Of a DNA stretch of 64,000 bases, positions 16,503-25,667 are shown in pieces. The stretch's first letter is position 1, and every line of letters starts with the position of its first letter. Source of the stretch: Nocardioides sp. (GTDB lineage Bacteria > Actinomycetota > Actinomycetes > Propionibacteriales > Nocardioidaceae); NCBI GenBank assembly GCA_002729525.1, contig PBYI01000042.1, positions 1 to 64,000 on the forward strand. The letters run 5' to 3'. Below the pieces are notes generated by a model. That model saw only the letters and a program-made list of their open reading frames with translations, made no database searches and was not told the origin of the DNA. A program made the position numbers and the translations under genes.

Positions 16503-17336
16503 TCAGAGGCCTCGCGGCTTGAGGAAGCGCTCGGCGAGGGCGCCGGCGTAGTCGAAGACCAGCGCGATCAGGATGACGATCGCGGCCCCGATGAGGAGCA
16601 CCGGCGTCTGGTTGAGCTTGATGCCGGAGAAGATCGTGATGCCCAGCCCGCCGCCGCCGATGAGCGCGGCCAGCGCGGCCATGCCGATGGTCAGCACGAC
16701 GGCGGTGCGGACGCCGGCGATGATGACCGGCACCGCGAGCGGCAGCTCGATCCGGCCGAGCACCTGCAGGCGGGTCATGCCCATCCCCTTGCCGGCCTCG
16801 AGCAGGTTCCGGTCGACGCCCTCGAGGCCGACCATCGTGTTGCGCAGCACCGGCAGCAGGGCGTAGATCGCCAGCGCGACGATCGCGGTGCGCTGGCCCT
16901 GGCCGCCGACGGTGATGCCGATGACCAGCAGGCCGTACGCCGGCAGCGCCTGGCCGGAGTTGGCCACCGCCAGGACACCCGGGGCGATCTTGCGCAGGCC
17001 GGGACGGGTGAGCATCACGCCGATCGGGATGGCGATGACGATCGTCAGCAGCGACGACCAGAAGGCGATCGTGAGGTGCTGGGTGATCTGCGGCTGGAGG
17101 CGGTCGGACCAGTCGAGCGCACTGCGCTGCTGCGTCGGTGCGTTCTCCAGGTCGAGACTGCGGTAGTAGACGAACACCAGCACGCCCAGTCCGGCGATCA
17201 GCACCGGCGCGATGACCAGGCTGAGGGAGTTGATCACCTCGCCGGGGCTGCGGCGTACGCGCTTCGGTGCGTCGTCGGGCTCGGGGACGCCGGCGGCGGG
17301 AGCGTCGTCGCGCTCGAGGGTCTGGGTGTCGCTCAT
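16503..17336 (-). CDS. Glycine betaine/choline ABC transporter permease (second)
   Basis: A 277-aa inner-membrane permease (BPD_transp_1). A ~35-residue hydrophilic N-terminus leads into a first helix (SLVIAPVLIAGLGVLVFVYY) and several more. The EAA loop EAGKGMGMTRLQVLGRIELP contacts the ATPase. ATG 17336 overlaps the ATPase stop by ATGA, so the two are coupled. The importer carries two different permeases, as in OpuCB/OpuCD, which pair as a heterodimer. The 375-aa track version runs in a shadow frame of the ATPase gene. Confidence 0.88.
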   Translation of the reverse strand: MSDTQTLERDDAPAAGVPEPDDAPKRVRRSPGEVINSLSLVIAPVLIAGLGVLVFVYYRSLDLENAPTQQRSALDWSDRLQPQITQHLTIAFWSSLLTIVIAIPIGVMLTRPGLRKIAPGVLAVANSGQALPAYGLLVIGITVGGQGQRTAIVALAIYALLPVLRNTMVGLEGVDRNLLEAGKGMGMTRLQVLGRIELPLAVPVIIAGVRTAVVLTIGMAALAALIGGGGLGITIFSGIKLNQTPVLLIGAAIVILIALVFDYAGALAERFLKPRGL

Positions 17337-18493
17337 GCGCGCTCCATCTCCTCGTAGTGGCGCTGCGCCTCGTACTGCGCGCGCCGGATCGCCTTGTTGA
17401 GGTGCGCCATCTCGACGACGCCGGCGAACCTCCCGGACTCGTCGACGACGCAGCTCTTGCCGGCGGCGCTCTGCACCATGTGCTCCAGTGCGGTGAAGAG
17501 GGTGTCGTCCTGGTTCAGGGTGTCGCCCACCTCCTCGCCCTTCTCGCCGTACGTCGACGGGCCCGCGGCGACGTCGTCGGTCGACAGCCAGCGCTGCGGG
17601 TGGCCGGCGTCGTCGAGCAGCACCAGCCACTCCTCACCGGCGGCGTCGAGCTTGCCGCGCGCCACGTCGGCTGAGTCCTCGGGCCGGATCGCCGGGTAGT
17701 CCGGCAGTGTCAGCGAGCTGACCTGCTGGAAGTTGAGGCCCTTGATGGTCGAGCCGGTGCCGATGAAGTCGTTGACGAAGTCGTCGACCGGGTAGGCCAG
17801 GATCCGCTCGGGGGTGTCGTACTGGCGGATCGTGCTGCGCTCGCCGAGGATCGCGATCCGGTCGCCCATCTTGATGGCCTCGTCGATGTCGTGGGTGACG
17901 AAGACGATGGTCTTGTGCAGCTCCTCCTGGAGGCGGAGGAACTCGTTCTGGAGCCGGTCGCGGGTGATCGGGTCGATCGCGCCGAACGGCTCGTCCATCA
18001 GCATGATGTCGGGGTCGGCGCCGAGCGCCCGGGCGACGCCGACGCGCTGCGCCTGGCCTCCGGAGAGCTCCTTGGGGAACCGGTCGCGGTACTGCTCGGG
18101 GTCGAGCCCGACGGTGGCGAGCAGCTCGTCGGCGCGGGCCGCGATCTTCTTCTTGTCCCAGCCGAGCATCTTCGGCACCGTGCCGATGTTCTGCGCGATG
18201 GTCTGGTGCGGGAAGAGGCCGATCTGCTGGATGACGTAGCCGATGCGGCGGCGCAGCTTGTCCGGGTTCGCCTTGGTGACGTCCTCCCCGTCGAGCATGA
18301 TCCGGCCGCCGCTGGGCTCGATCATCCGGTTGATGAGGCGCAGCGTGGTGCTCTTGCCGCAGCCGGAGGGGCCGACGAGCACGAGGATCTCGCCCTCGAG
18401 GATGTCGAGCGTCAGCTCGTCGACGGCGGGCACCTTCGAGCCGGGGTAGGTCTTGGCTACCCGGTCCAGGTGGATCTTCGCCTTCGAGGTCAT
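17333..18493 (-). CDS. Glycine betaine/choline ABC transporter ATPase with CBS region
   Basis: A 386-aa ABC ATPase: Walker A GPSGCGKSTT (about residue 42), signature LSGGQAQRVGVAR, Walker B IMLMDEPFGAIDPITRD, then the H-loop FVTHDIDEA. The C-terminal ~130 residues contain CBS-type sequence (LNQDDTLFTALEHMVQSAAG, then VVDESGRFAGVVEMAHLNKA). In OpuA, such domains sense ionic strength and gate transport. Length and domain order match OpuCA/ProV. ATG 18493 is preceded by AGAAGGA. Confidence 0.9.
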   Translation of the reverse strand: MTSKAKIHLDRVAKTYPGSKVPAVDELTLDILEGEILVLVGPSGCGKSTTLRLINRMIEPSGGRIMLDGEDVTKANPDKLRRRIGYVIQQIGLFPHQTIAQNIGTVPKMLGWDKKKIAARADELLATVGLDPEQYRDRFPKELSGGQAQRVGVARALGADPDIMLMDEPFGAIDPITRDRLQNEFLRLQEELHKTIVFVTHDIDEAIKMGDRIAILGERSTIRQYDTPERILAYPVDDFVNDFIGTGSTIKGLNFQQVSSLTLPDYPAIRPEDSADVARGKLDAAGEEWLVLLDDAGHPQRWLSTDDVAAGPSTYGEKGEEVGDTLNQDDTLFTALEHMVQSAAGKSCVVDESGRFAGVVEMAHLNKAIRRAQYEAQRHYEEMERA

Positions 18494-18537
18494 GGGGTCC
18501 TTCTCTCTGGCAGTCGTTCGCGGGGTCGGGCTGGTGG

Positions 18538-19197
18538 TCAGACGCGCAGGCCGCGCGGGGTGGTGAAGCGCTGGACCGTGGCGAGCACGGCGTCGAGCGC
18601 CAGGCCGAGCAGCACGGTGAAGATGACGCCGGTCCAGACCGACTCCTCCGAGCGGGGCAGGCCCAGGCGGGTCAGACCGGCCTGGATGAAGTCGCCGAGG
18701 CTCTCGCCGCCGACGAGCGTGGCGATGGCGGCGATGCCGACCGCCATCAGGGTGGCGACCCGGATGCCGGTCATGATCACCGGCCAGGCCAGGGGCAGCT
18801 TGACCCGGAACAGCTGCTCCCAGCGAGTCATCCCCATGCCCCTGGCGGACTCGACGATGGCCGGGCTGACCGCGTCGAGGCCGGTGACGGTGTTGCGCAT
18901 GATCGGCAGCTGCGCGTAGAGGAAAAGCGCGATGATGGCGGGCGTGTTGCCCGTGCCCACCAGTGGGATGAAGACCGCGAACAGCGCCAGGGACGGGATC
19001 GTCAGGAAGATCGCGGTGGTGCTGAGCACCAGCGAGCGGGCGATCGGCCGGCGCTGGATGAAGACGCCCATGAGCACGGAGTAGACGGTCGCCAGGCCGA
19101 CTGCGATCAGGGTGATCCGCAGGTGGGCGAGCAGCGCTTCCCAGATGTACTCGAGGTTGTCGTTGACGTAGGTGAACCAGTCGGTGATCGCTAGCAC
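18538..19197 (-). CDS. Glycine betaine/choline ABC transporter permease (first)
   Basis: A 219-aa BPD_transp_1 permease with the EAA loop [20 protein letters not shown] and the usual five to six helices, close to OpuCB/OpuCD length. It is the first gene of the importer operon (permease, ATPase, permease, binding protein). The GTG start at 19197 is preceded by AAGGAA. Its promoter shares a 191-bp divergent region with coxS, so osmoprotectant uptake and the Mo-hydroxylase may share regulatory DNA. Confidence 0.88.
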   Translation of the reverse strand: MLAITDWFTYVNDNLEYIWEALLAHLRITLIAVGLATVYSVLMGVFIQRRPIARSLVLSTTAIFLTIPSLALFAVFIPLVGTGNTPAIIALFLYAQLPIMRNTVTGLDAVSPAIVESARGMGMTRWEQLFRVKLPLAWPVIMTGIRVATLMAVGIAAIATLVGGESLGDFIQAGLTRLGLPRSEESVWTGVIFTVLLGLALDAVLATVQRFTTPRGLRV

Positions 19198-19294
19198 GGG
19201 TTCCTTCCAGTGGCGAACAGCCCGTCGACCCTATGCGCTGCGGGGGACCAAAGGGGTGGATCGGTCGGATCCGTCCAGGACCAACGGGTGACCA

Positions 19295-19313
19295 ACCTCA
19301 CACGCTTAGCGTG
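19295..19313. promoter_or_regulatory. Palindrome overlapping the coxS -10 region
   Basis: CTCACACGCTTAGCGTGAG has arms CTCAC/GTGAG around an inner odd palindrome CACGCT-T-AGCGTG, which contains the -10-like TAGCGT (19307-19312). A bound regulator would occlude the promoter. coxS begins about 75 nt downstream. Confidence 0.45.
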
Positions 19314-19388
19314 AGCCGGGCCACACCCGACGAGGCCGCGCCCGGTCGTCGCCGGACCCACCGCCTCACGGATCGCGAAGGAGCGTCC

Positions 19389-19922
19389 ATGGCCCGGATC
19401 ACCCTGAAGGTCGACGGATCGACCGTCTCCGACGACGTCGAGCCGCGCATGCTGCTCGTGCAGTACCTGCGCGAGAAGCTCGGCAAGACCGGCACCGTCA
19501 TCGGCTGCGACACCAGCAACTGCGGCGCCTGCACCGTGCACCTCGACGGCACCAGCGTGAAGTCCTGCAACGTCCTCGCCGTCCAGGCCGACGGTCGCGA
19601 GGTCACCACCATCGAGGGTCTCGCCGACACCGTCGACGACGAGCTGCACCCGGTGCAGGAGGCCTTCCGCGAGTGCCGCGGCCTCCAGTGCGGCTTCTGC
19701 ACGCCGGGGATGATCATGCAGTCGGTCGACCTGCTCAAGGACAACCCCGACCCGTCCGAGGAGGAGATCCGCCTCGGGCTCGAGGGCAACCTCTGCCGGT
19801 GCACCGGCTACCACAACATCGTGAAGGCGGTGCAGCAGGCGGCCGGGCAGTCCGGGGCCGCAGGTCGCCACCGCGCGGGCGCCACCACCGCGGGCGCCCC
19901 GGCCGAGGAGGTGGCCGAGTGA
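19389..19922 (+). CDS. coxS: Mo-hydroxylase small subunit, two [2Fe-2S] clusters
   Basis: A 177-aa iron-sulfur subunit of the xanthine oxidase family. The plant-ferredoxin-type cluster motif is [16 protein letters not shown] with a further C in VKSC; the second cluster motif is [10 protein letters not shown]...[11 protein letters not shown]. It passes electrons from the Mo site to FAD. It is slightly longer than usual owing to an Ala/Gly-rich tail ([14 protein letters not shown]). ATG 19389 follows GAAGGAG at good spacing. The S-L-M-G gene order is used, with GTGA/ATGA overlaps. The name follows CO dehydrogenase usage; the true substrate is not known. Confidence 0.9.
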   Translation: MARITLKVDGSTVSDDVEPRMLLVQYLREKLGKTGTVIGCDTSNCGACTVHLDGTSVKSCNVLAVQADGREVTTIEGLADTVDDELHPVQEAFRECRGLQCGFCTPGMIMQSVDLLKDNPDPSEEEIRLGLEGNLCRCTGYHNIVKAVQQAAGQSGAAGRHRAGATTAGAPAEEVAE

Positions 19923-22390
19923 CCGCCGTGCAGGAGCCCGCCGTGGGCGCCGACCGCGAGATCGGACGCGAGCGTCGCCGCAAGGAGGACGCCCGCCTCA
20001 TCACCGGTCGCACGCGCTGGACCGACAACATCGTGCTGCCCGGGATGCTGCACCTGGCGATGGTGCGCAGCCCGTTCGCGCACGCCTCGATCGTCTCGAT
20101 CGACACCAGCGAGGCCGAGGAGGCACCCAACGTCGTCGCCGTCCTCACCGGTGCCGACCTCGGCGAGGCACAGGGAGCCTGCATCAACGCCTGGGCGATC
20201 ACCGAGGACCAGGTCACCCCGCCGCACCTTCCGATGCCCAGCGACCGGGTCGCCTTCGCCGGCGAGATTGTCGCCGTCGTCGTCGCCCGCAGTGCGGCCG
20301 AGGCGCGTGACGCCGCCGAGCTCGTCGACGTGGAGTACGACGAGCTGCCGGCCGCGCTCGACCTCAAGGAGGCGGCGGCCGACACGGTGCTCGCGCACCC
20401 CGACCTCGGCACCAACAAGTCGGCGTTCTGGAAGTTCGACTCCGCCGAGGCCGGCACCGGCGGCGACGTCGACGAGGCGATCGCTGCGGCCCGCACCGAC
20501 GGCGTCGTCATCGAGCGGGAGTACCGCCAGCAGCGCCTGATCCCGGCCTTCATGGAGCCGCGCTCGGTGGTCGTCGACCCGACCGGCGAGCAGCACACCA
20601 TCTGGTCGGCCACCCAGGTGCCGCACATCCTGCGCTTCGCGATCGCAGCCACCACCGGCGTACCGGAGTCGAAGATCCGCGTCATCGCCCCCGACGTGGG
20701 CGGCGGCTTCGGCGGCAAGCTGCAGCAGACGCCGGAGGAGATGATCGCCTTCGCCGTCGGCCGCCGCCTGGGCAAGCCGGTGAAGTACACCGAGACCCGG
20801 TCGGAGTCGCTGCTGGCTGCCCACCACGGACGCGACCAGTGGCAGAAGCTGACCCTGTCGGCCGAGAAGGACGGCACCGTCACCGGCTTCAAGGTCGAGC
20901 TGCTCGCCGACCTCGGTGCCTACGTCGCCATCGTCGGCGGCGGCGTCCCGGTGCTCGGCGCGTTCATGTTCAACGCCATCTACAAGTTCCCGGCGTACCA
21001 GTTCAACTGCCAGACGGTCCTCACCAACAAGACCTGGACCGACGCCTACCGCGGCGCCGGGCGGCCCGAGGCGACGTACGCCGTCGAGCGGATGATGAGC
21101 GAGCTCGCCGCCGAGCTCGGCATGGACCCGCTGGAGCTGCGCGAGAAGAACTGGATCAAGCACGAGGAGTTCCCGTTCACCACGGTGGCGGGCCTGGAGT
21201 ACGACACCGGCAACTACGAGGCGGCCACCGCCAAGGCCAAGGAGCTCTTCGGGTACGACGAGCTGCGCGCCGAGCAGGCCCGCCGGCGCGAGTCCGGCGA
21301 CCCCGTGCAGCTCGGCATCGGCGTCTCCACGTTCACCGAGATGTGCGGTCTCGCGCCGTCGCGGGTGCTCGGCCAGCTCAACTACGGAGCCGGCGGCTGG
21401 GAGCACGCCAGCGTCCGGATGCTCGCCACCGGCAAGGTCGAGGTCGTCACCGGTGCCTCCGCGCACGGGCAGGGCCACGAGACGGCGTTCAGCCAGATCG
21501 TCGCCGACCGGCTCGGCGTGCCCTTCGACGACGTCGAGGGGCTGCACGGCGACACCCAGATCGCCCACAAGGGCCTCGACACCTACGGCTCGCGCTCGCT
21601 GGTCGTCGGCGGCGAGGCCCTGGTGAAGGCCGTCGACAAGGTCATCGAGAAGGCCCGGCCGATCGCCGCCCACCTGCTCGAGGCGTCGGTCGACGACCTG
21701 GAGTTCGCCGACGGCCGGTTCAGCGTGCGCGGCACCGACTCCGGCGTGGCGATCACCGAGATCGCCACCGCGGTCTTCGCCGCGCACGACTACCCCGAGG
21801 GTGTCGAGCCGTCGCTGGACTCCGAGGCGACGTACGACCCCGTCAACTTCAACTACCCGCACGGCACCCACCTGTGCGCGATGGAGGTCGACACCGAGAC
21901 CGGGGCCGTGCGGATGCGCAAGTACGCCTGCGTCGACGACATCGGCACGATCATCAACCCGTTGATCGTCTCCGGGCAGGTGCACGGCGGACTGGTGCAG
22001 GGCATCGCTCAGGCGCTGTGGGAGGAGGCGGTCTACGACGACGCCGGCACGCTGGTGTCGGGTTCGTTCGTCGACTACCTGCTGCCGACCGCGGCCGACA
22101 CGATCAGCTTCGACGTCGACCACACCTCCTCGCCGTCGATCACGAACACGCTCGGCACCAAGGGCGTCGGCGAGGCCGGCACCATCGCGTCCACGCCGGC
22201 GGTCATCAACGCCGTCGTCGACGCGCTGCGCCACCTCGGCGTCGACGACGTCCGCATGCCGGCGACACCGTCGCGGGTGTACGCCGCCATCCAGGGCGCG
22301 TCGGCGGGCGGTGCCACCGACGGTGCTGCCATGCCCCACTTCGACCCGGCCGAACCCGGTCGCTCGAGCACGGAAGGAGCGGGAGCATGA
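19919..22390 (+). CDS. coxL: Mo-hydroxylase large subunit, form II CoxL-like
   Basis: An 823-aa molybdopterin-binding subunit. Features include DVGGGFGGK (residues ~262-270), the active-site loop [13 protein letters not shown] (~375-385) and the catalytic glutamate segment [13 protein letters not shown] near the C-terminus. Genuine (form I) CO dehydrogenases have AYxCSFR with the cysteine that binds copper; this protein has the form II AYRGAGR, lacks that cysteine, and may oxidise an aldehyde, N-heterocycle or other substrate. The start is GTG 19919, overlapping the coxS stop by GTGA; the 905-aa track start lies in a shadow frame. Confidence 0.9.
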   Translation: MTAVQEPAVGADREIGRERRRKEDARLITGRTRWTDNIVLPGMLHLAMVRSPFAHASIVSIDTSEAEEAPNVVAVLTGADLGEAQGACINAWAITEDQVTPPHLPMPSDRVAFAGEIVAVVVARSAAEARDAAELVDVEYDELPAALDLKEAAADTVLAHPDLGTNKSAFWKFDSAEAGTGGDVDEAIAAARTDGVVIEREYRQQRLIPAFMEPRSVVVDPTGEQHTIWSATQVPHILRFAIAATTGVPESKIRVIAPDVGGGFGGKLQQTPEEMIAFAVGRRLGKPVKYTETRSESLLAAHHGRDQWQKLTLSAEKDGTVTGFKVELLADLGAYVAIVGGGVPVLGAFMFNAIYKFPAYQFNCQTVLTNKTWTDAYRGAGRPEATYAVERMMSELAAELGMDPLELREKNWIKHEEFPFTTVAGLEYDTGNYEAATAKAKELFGYDELRAEQARRRESGDPVQLGIGVSTFTEMCGLAPSRVLGQLNYGAGGWEHASVRMLATGKVEVVTGASAHGQGHETAFSQIVADRLGVPFDDVEGLHGDTQIAHKGLDTYGSRSLVVGGEALVKAVDKVIEKARPIAAHLLEASVDDLEFADGRFSVRGTDSGVAITEIATAVFAAHDYPEGVEPSLDSEATYDPVNFNYPHGTHLCAMEVDTETGAVRMRKYACVDDIGTIINPLIVSGQVHGGLVQGIAQALWEEAVYDDAGTLVSGSFVDYLLPTAADTISFDVDHTSSPSITNTLGTKGVGEAGTIASTPAVINAVVDALRHLGVDDVRMPATPSRVYAAIQGASAGGATDGAAMPHFDPAEPGRSSTEGAGA

Positions 22391-23250
22391 TCCCCGCAGC
22401 GTTCGACTACGTCGCCCCGACCTCGGTCGAGGACGCGGTGGCCGCCCTGGCCCAGCACGGCGACGAGGCCAAGATCATCGCCGGCGGGCAGAGCCTGCTG
22501 CCGGTGCTCCGGATGCGGCTCAACGCCCCGGAGATGGTGATCGACCTCGGCCGCATCGACACCCTGCGCGGCGTGCGCGACGACGGCGACGCGATCGTCA
22601 TCGGCGCGATGACACCGCACTCGGTCGTCGGCTCCGACCCGCTGGTCGCGCAGCACGCCGGCCTGGTCGCCGCGGCCGTCGAGCACCTCGCGGACGCCCA
22701 GGTGCGCCACCGGGGCACGTTCGGTGGTGCGCTCGCGCACGCCGACCCGGCGGGCGACCTCGGTGCGCCGGCCCGGGCGCTGGGGGCGGAGTTCGCCATC
22801 GCCGGCTCCGGCGGCACCCGCACGGTCTCGGCCGACGACTTCTTCGTCGACCTCTTCGAGACCGCCATCGGCGAGGACGAGATCCTCACCGAGGTGCGGA
22901 TCCCGAAGCACACCGGCTGGGGCTCGCACTACGAGAAGTTCGTGCGGGTCGCCCACCAGTGGCCGATCGTCGCCGTCGCCGCGAGCGTCCGGATGGAGGG
23001 CGGCACCATCGCCGAGGCCCGCGTCGGACTCACCAACATGGGCTCCACGCCGCTGCGGGCACGTCAGGTCGAGGACGCCCTCGCCGGCCAGCCGGCGACC
23101 CCGGACGGCGTACGGGCCGCGGCGGAGCTGGCCGCCGACGGCACCGAGCCGCCGTCCGACCTCAACGGCGACGCCGGCTACCGGCGCCACCTCGCCCGGG
23201 TGCTGACCCGGCGGGCGGTGCTGGCAGCCGCGGGTGCGGACGGGGCCTGA
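22387..23250 (+). CDS. coxM: Mo-hydroxylase medium subunit, FAD-binding
   Basis: A 287-aa FAD subunit of the CO dehydrogenase/xanthine dehydrogenase family. FAD-binding motifs AGGQSLLPVLRMRL (residues ~32-45) and RGTFGGALAHADPAGD (~112-127) are intact. A CO_deh_flav_C domain follows (KFVRVAHQWPIVAVAASVRM). It takes electrons from the small subunit and hands them to an external acceptor. ATG 22387 overlaps the coxL stop by ATGA. Confidence 0.9.
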   Translation: MIPAAFDYVAPTSVEDAVAALAQHGDEAKIIAGGQSLLPVLRMRLNAPEMVIDLGRIDTLRGVRDDGDAIVIGAMTPHSVVGSDPLVAQHAGLVAAAVEHLADAQVRHRGTFGGALAHADPAGDLGAPARALGAEFAIAGSGGTRTVSADDFFVDLFETAIGEDEILTEVRIPKHTGWGSHYEKFVRVAHQWPIVAVAASVRMEGGTIAEARVGLTNMGSTPLRARQVEDALAGQPATPDGVRAAAELAADGTEPPSDLNGDAGYRRHLARVLTRRAVLAAAGADGA

Positions 23251-23253
23251 CGC

Positions 23254-24003
23254 GTGGAGCTGACCCACACGTTCACCGTCCCCACCTCGGTCGAGGACAC
23301 CTGGGCGCACTTCCAGGACATCGCGGCAGTCGCGGAGTGCTTCCCAGGAGCCGTGGTCGAGTCGGTGGAGGGCGACACCTTCACCGGCTCGGTCAAGGTC
23401 AAGCTCGGTCCGATCGCGCTCACCTACAAGGGGTCGGGCACGTTCGTCGACAAGAACGAGTCCGACCACGTCTTCACCGTCGAGGCCAAGGGCAAGGACA
23501 AGCGGGGCAACGGCACGGCCGGTGCCGACGTCGTGCTGTCCATGAGCGAGGCCGCCGGCGGTGCGACCGACGTCAAGGTCGTCACCGAGCTCGCGATCAC
23601 CGGCAAGCCGGCGCAGTTCGGGCGCGGCGTCATGCAGGACGTCTCCGACAAGCTGCTGGGCCAGTTCGTCTCGTGCCTGGAGCAGCGGCTCTCCGCCGGG
23701 GACGCCGACGCCGAGGAGGTGCCGGCCGACGAGCCCGTCGCCGCGACCGACGGCGCGACCGCGGGCGAGGCCCCGCCGCAGCCCACCCCGATCGGGACGG
23801 CCGCCTCGGCCGCCGCGCGCCCGACAGCCCCGCCGCCCCGGGTCACCACGGCGTCCGGGTCCGCGGGCACGTCCGCCCCGGCCGGCGCCGAGGAGCTCGA
23901 CCTGGGCGCGACGGTGCTCCCGGTGCTCGCCAAAGCCTACTGGAAGCAGGGCCTCGGCGCGCTCGTCGTGCTGCTCCTGGTGTGGCGGCTGGTCCGCCGC
24001 TGA
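23254..24003 (+). CDS. coxG: CoxG-like SRPBCC protein with C-terminal membrane anchor
   Basis: A 249-aa protein. Residues 1-150 form the CoxG SRPBCC fold (MELTHTFTVPTSVEDTWAHF, then CFPGAVVESVEGDTFTGSVK). A Pro/Ala/Thr-rich linker of about 60 residues leads to a C-terminal membrane helix (GLGALVVLLLVWRLV). CoxG recruits CO dehydrogenase to the cytoplasmic membrane so that electrons reach the quinone pool. This copy has its own anchor, consistent with that role. It starts at GTG three bases after coxM and ends the operon. Confidence 0.85.
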   Translation: MELTHTFTVPTSVEDTWAHFQDIAAVAECFPGAVVESVEGDTFTGSVKVKLGPIALTYKGSGTFVDKNESDHVFTVEAKGKDKRGNGTAGADVVLSMSEAAGGATDVKVVTELAITGKPAQFGRGVMQDVSDKLLGQFVSCLEQRLSAGDADAEEVPADEPVAATDGATAGEAPPQPTPIGTAASAAARPTAPPPRVTTASGSAGTSAPAGAEELDLGATVLPVLAKAYWKQGLGALVVLLLVWRLVRR

Positions 24004-24020
24004 CGGGTCGCGCTGCGAGA

Positions 24021-24079
24021 TAGTCCCTCACGCAGATCAAGGTTTCCGGCACCGTGCACGTGATGTGCGTGAGGGACTA
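24021..24079. repeat. 14-bp perfect inverted repeat between convergent genes
   Basis: TAGTCCCTCACGCA at 24021-24034 and TGCGTGAGGGACTA at 24066-24079 are exact complements around a 31-nt loop. It lies between coxG and the DUF2256 gene, which converge. It could be a two-way terminator, but the long loop, lower GC and absence of a T-run are also compatible with a dispersed repeat or a small mobile-repeat remnant. Confidence 0.6.
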
Positions 24080-24111
24080 CCGCCGTCGGGCCGATCCTCC
24101 GTCGGCCGCTG

Positions 24112-24489
24112 TCACCGCGTACGACGAACCCGGATCGGGCCGCGGGCGGTGCTGGGATCGACGACCGAGCCCTGCTGGGTGATCTCGACCTCGCCGGCAG
24201 CGACGAGTCGCCGGGCAGCGCGACGGGCGGGCTCCATCAGGTCGCGCCACTCGTCCCCGCCGACCTCGCGCGCCGCCTCGGACGGGCAGATGGTCGCGCC
24301 GCCCGCGCGCCGGTCGAGCAGGTCGAGGATCGAGCGCTCGAGGCGCTCGTCGGTCGGGTCGACCTTGTGTCGACGGCACGCCTTCGAGCAGTAGCGGACC
24401 TCGTCCCAGTCGCGCTCCCACTTCTTGCGCCACTCGATGCGGCGTCCGCAGGTCGCGCAGGTCTTCTCGTCCCCGGGTCCGCCGGCCAT
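24112..24489 (-). CDS. DUF2256-DUF3253 fusion protein
   Basis: A 125-aa protein with an N-terminal zinc-ribbon-like DUF2256 ([20 protein letters not shown], then [12 protein letters not shown]) and a C-terminal DUF3253 winged-helix-like region ([12 protein letters not shown], then [20 protein letters not shown]). Function is unknown; the two parts suggest nucleic-acid binding. The start is ATG 24489; the 452-aa track entry is mostly antisense to the next gene. Confidence 0.75.
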   Translation of the reverse strand: MAGGPGDEKTCATCGRRIEWRKKWERDWDEVRYCSKACRRHKVDPTDERLERSILDLLDRRAGGATICPSEAAREVGGDEWRDLMEPARRAARRLVAAGEVEITQQGSVVDPSTARGPIRVRRTR

Positions 24490-24534
24490 GCCGCCATCCT
24501 GCGCCGCGGCGGCACCGCCCTTCGGGTGGCTGCC

Positions 24535-24540
24535 TAGGTT
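24535..24540 (+). promoter_or_regulatory. Leaderless -10 element for the hydrolase lipoprotein
   Basis: TAGGTT, 6 nt before ATG 24547. Confidence 0.5.
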
Positions 24541-24546
24541 CGTGGC

Positions 24547-25647
24547 ATGCGCCGCACGCTGCTCGTCGTCCCGCTCGTGCTGCTCGCGGGCTGCACCTCC
24601 GACCCCGACCCCGACCCCGACCCCGACGGCGGTACGGCGGGCGGCTCGACGTCCGCGTCCGCCGAGGCCACCTCGACGCCGTCCGCGTCGAGTGAGGCCG
24701 AGTCGAGCGCGTCGGCCGAGCCCACGGAGGCCGAGCCCACCGACGACCCGACCGAGGAACCGGCCGACACCCTCCCGCCTGTGCGCGCCCGCCCGTCGCT
24801 CGCCGGGATCATGCGCAGGCCCCTCGACGGTGGCCGGATCGTGCGCACCGGCTACATCGGGGAGAACGACGCCTACACACGCCGGACGGTCACCTACACC
24901 AGCGACGGCCGCACCGTCTCCGGCGTGCTCTACCGACCGAAGGGCGCGGGGCCGTTCCCGGGGATCGTGCTCGCCCACGGCTACATCGACCCGGCCGTCT
25001 ACACGACCGGGCAGGGCCTGGCCCGCGAGCAGGACTGGCTGGCCCGGCAGGGGTACGCCGTGCTGCACACCGACTACCGCGGTCACGCGGCGTCCGACCC
25101 GGCGTCGGCGCGCGAGCGGGAGCTGCGGCTCGGCTACGTGCGCGACGCCGCCAACGCCGTACGGGCCCTGGCGCGCGAGCCGTGGGTCGACGGTGACCGG
25201 ATGGCGATGCTGGGCCGCTCGACGGGCGGCGGGGTCGCCCTCGGCGTCGCGGTCGCCTACCCGGGCCTGGTGGACGCCCACGTCGTCTACGCGTCGGTGA
25301 GCTCGGACTTCGTCGACAACCTGCGGCAGTTCACCGAGCCCAACCGGCCCGACGGTGCCGCGGCGTTCTACGACCGCTACGGCACCCCGGAGGAGCGTCC
25401 GGTGTTCTACGAGGGGCTGTCGCCACGCACCTACATCGACCGGGTCACCGAGCCGGTGCTGATCCACCACGGCACCAGCGACGACGTCTGCCCGATCCGC
25501 TGGTCACGCACCACGCACCGGCTGCTCCAGCGGGCCGGCGCCGACAGCAGGCTGGTCGAGTACGACGGCGAGGAGCACGCCTTCGTGCCGCAGTGGCAGG
25601 ACTCGATCGAGCGCACGGTGCGCTTCCTCGACCGCCGACTGTCCTAG
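24547..25647 (+). CDS. Secreted alpha/beta-hydrolase lipoprotein (prolyl oligopeptidase-like)
   Basis: A 366-aa protein. The signal peptide [16 protein letters not shown] ends in a lipobox. A (DP)n tract and a Ser/Ala/Glu-rich spacer (~55 residues) follow, then a hydrolase domain ([20 protein letters not shown]). The nucleophile elbow is [13 protein letters not shown], the acid HGTSDDVCP and the histidine GEEHAFVPQ, so the triad is complete. The fold resembles S9 peptidases and acyl-peptide hydrolases; an esterase role is equally possible. It is lipid-anchored outside the membrane. The Asp-Pro repeat is encoded by a GACCCC microsatellite. Confidence 0.8.
   Translation: MRRTLLVVPLVLLAGCTSDPDPDPDPDGGTAGGSTSASAEATSTPSASSEAESSASAEPTEAEPTDDPTEEPADTLPPVRARPSLAGIMRRPLDGGRIVRTGYIGENDAYTRRTVTYTSDGRTVSGVLYRPKGAGPFPGIVLAHGYIDPAVYTTGQGLAREQDWLARQGYAVLHTDYRGHAASDPASARERELRLGYVRDAANAVRALAREPWVDGDRMAMLGRSTGGGVALGVAVAYPGLVDAHVVYASVSSDFVDNLRQFTEPNRPDGAAAFYDRYGTPEERPVFYEGLSPRTYIDRVTEPVLIHHGTSDDVCPIRWSRTTHRLLQRAGADSRLVEYDGEEHAFVPQWQDSIERTVRFLDRRLS
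24600..24627 (+). repeat. GACCCC hexamer microsatellite
   Basis: Four consecutive CGACCC/GACCCC units encode the Asp-Pro run just after the lipobox. The unit length keeps the reading frame, so copy number can vary without inactivating the protein. Confidence 0.7.
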
Positions 25648-25667
25648 CGCCCCGGACGAAGCGGGCC

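Noticed and set aside
19808-22339. 843-aa minus-strand ORF opposite coxL
   Set aside because: Antisense shadow of coxL without any family signature.
19389-24003. Bona fide (form I) CO dehydrogenase
   Set aside because: The CoxL active-site loop is AYRGAGR, not AYxCSFR, so growth on CO cannot be claimed; the cox names are kept only as family labels.
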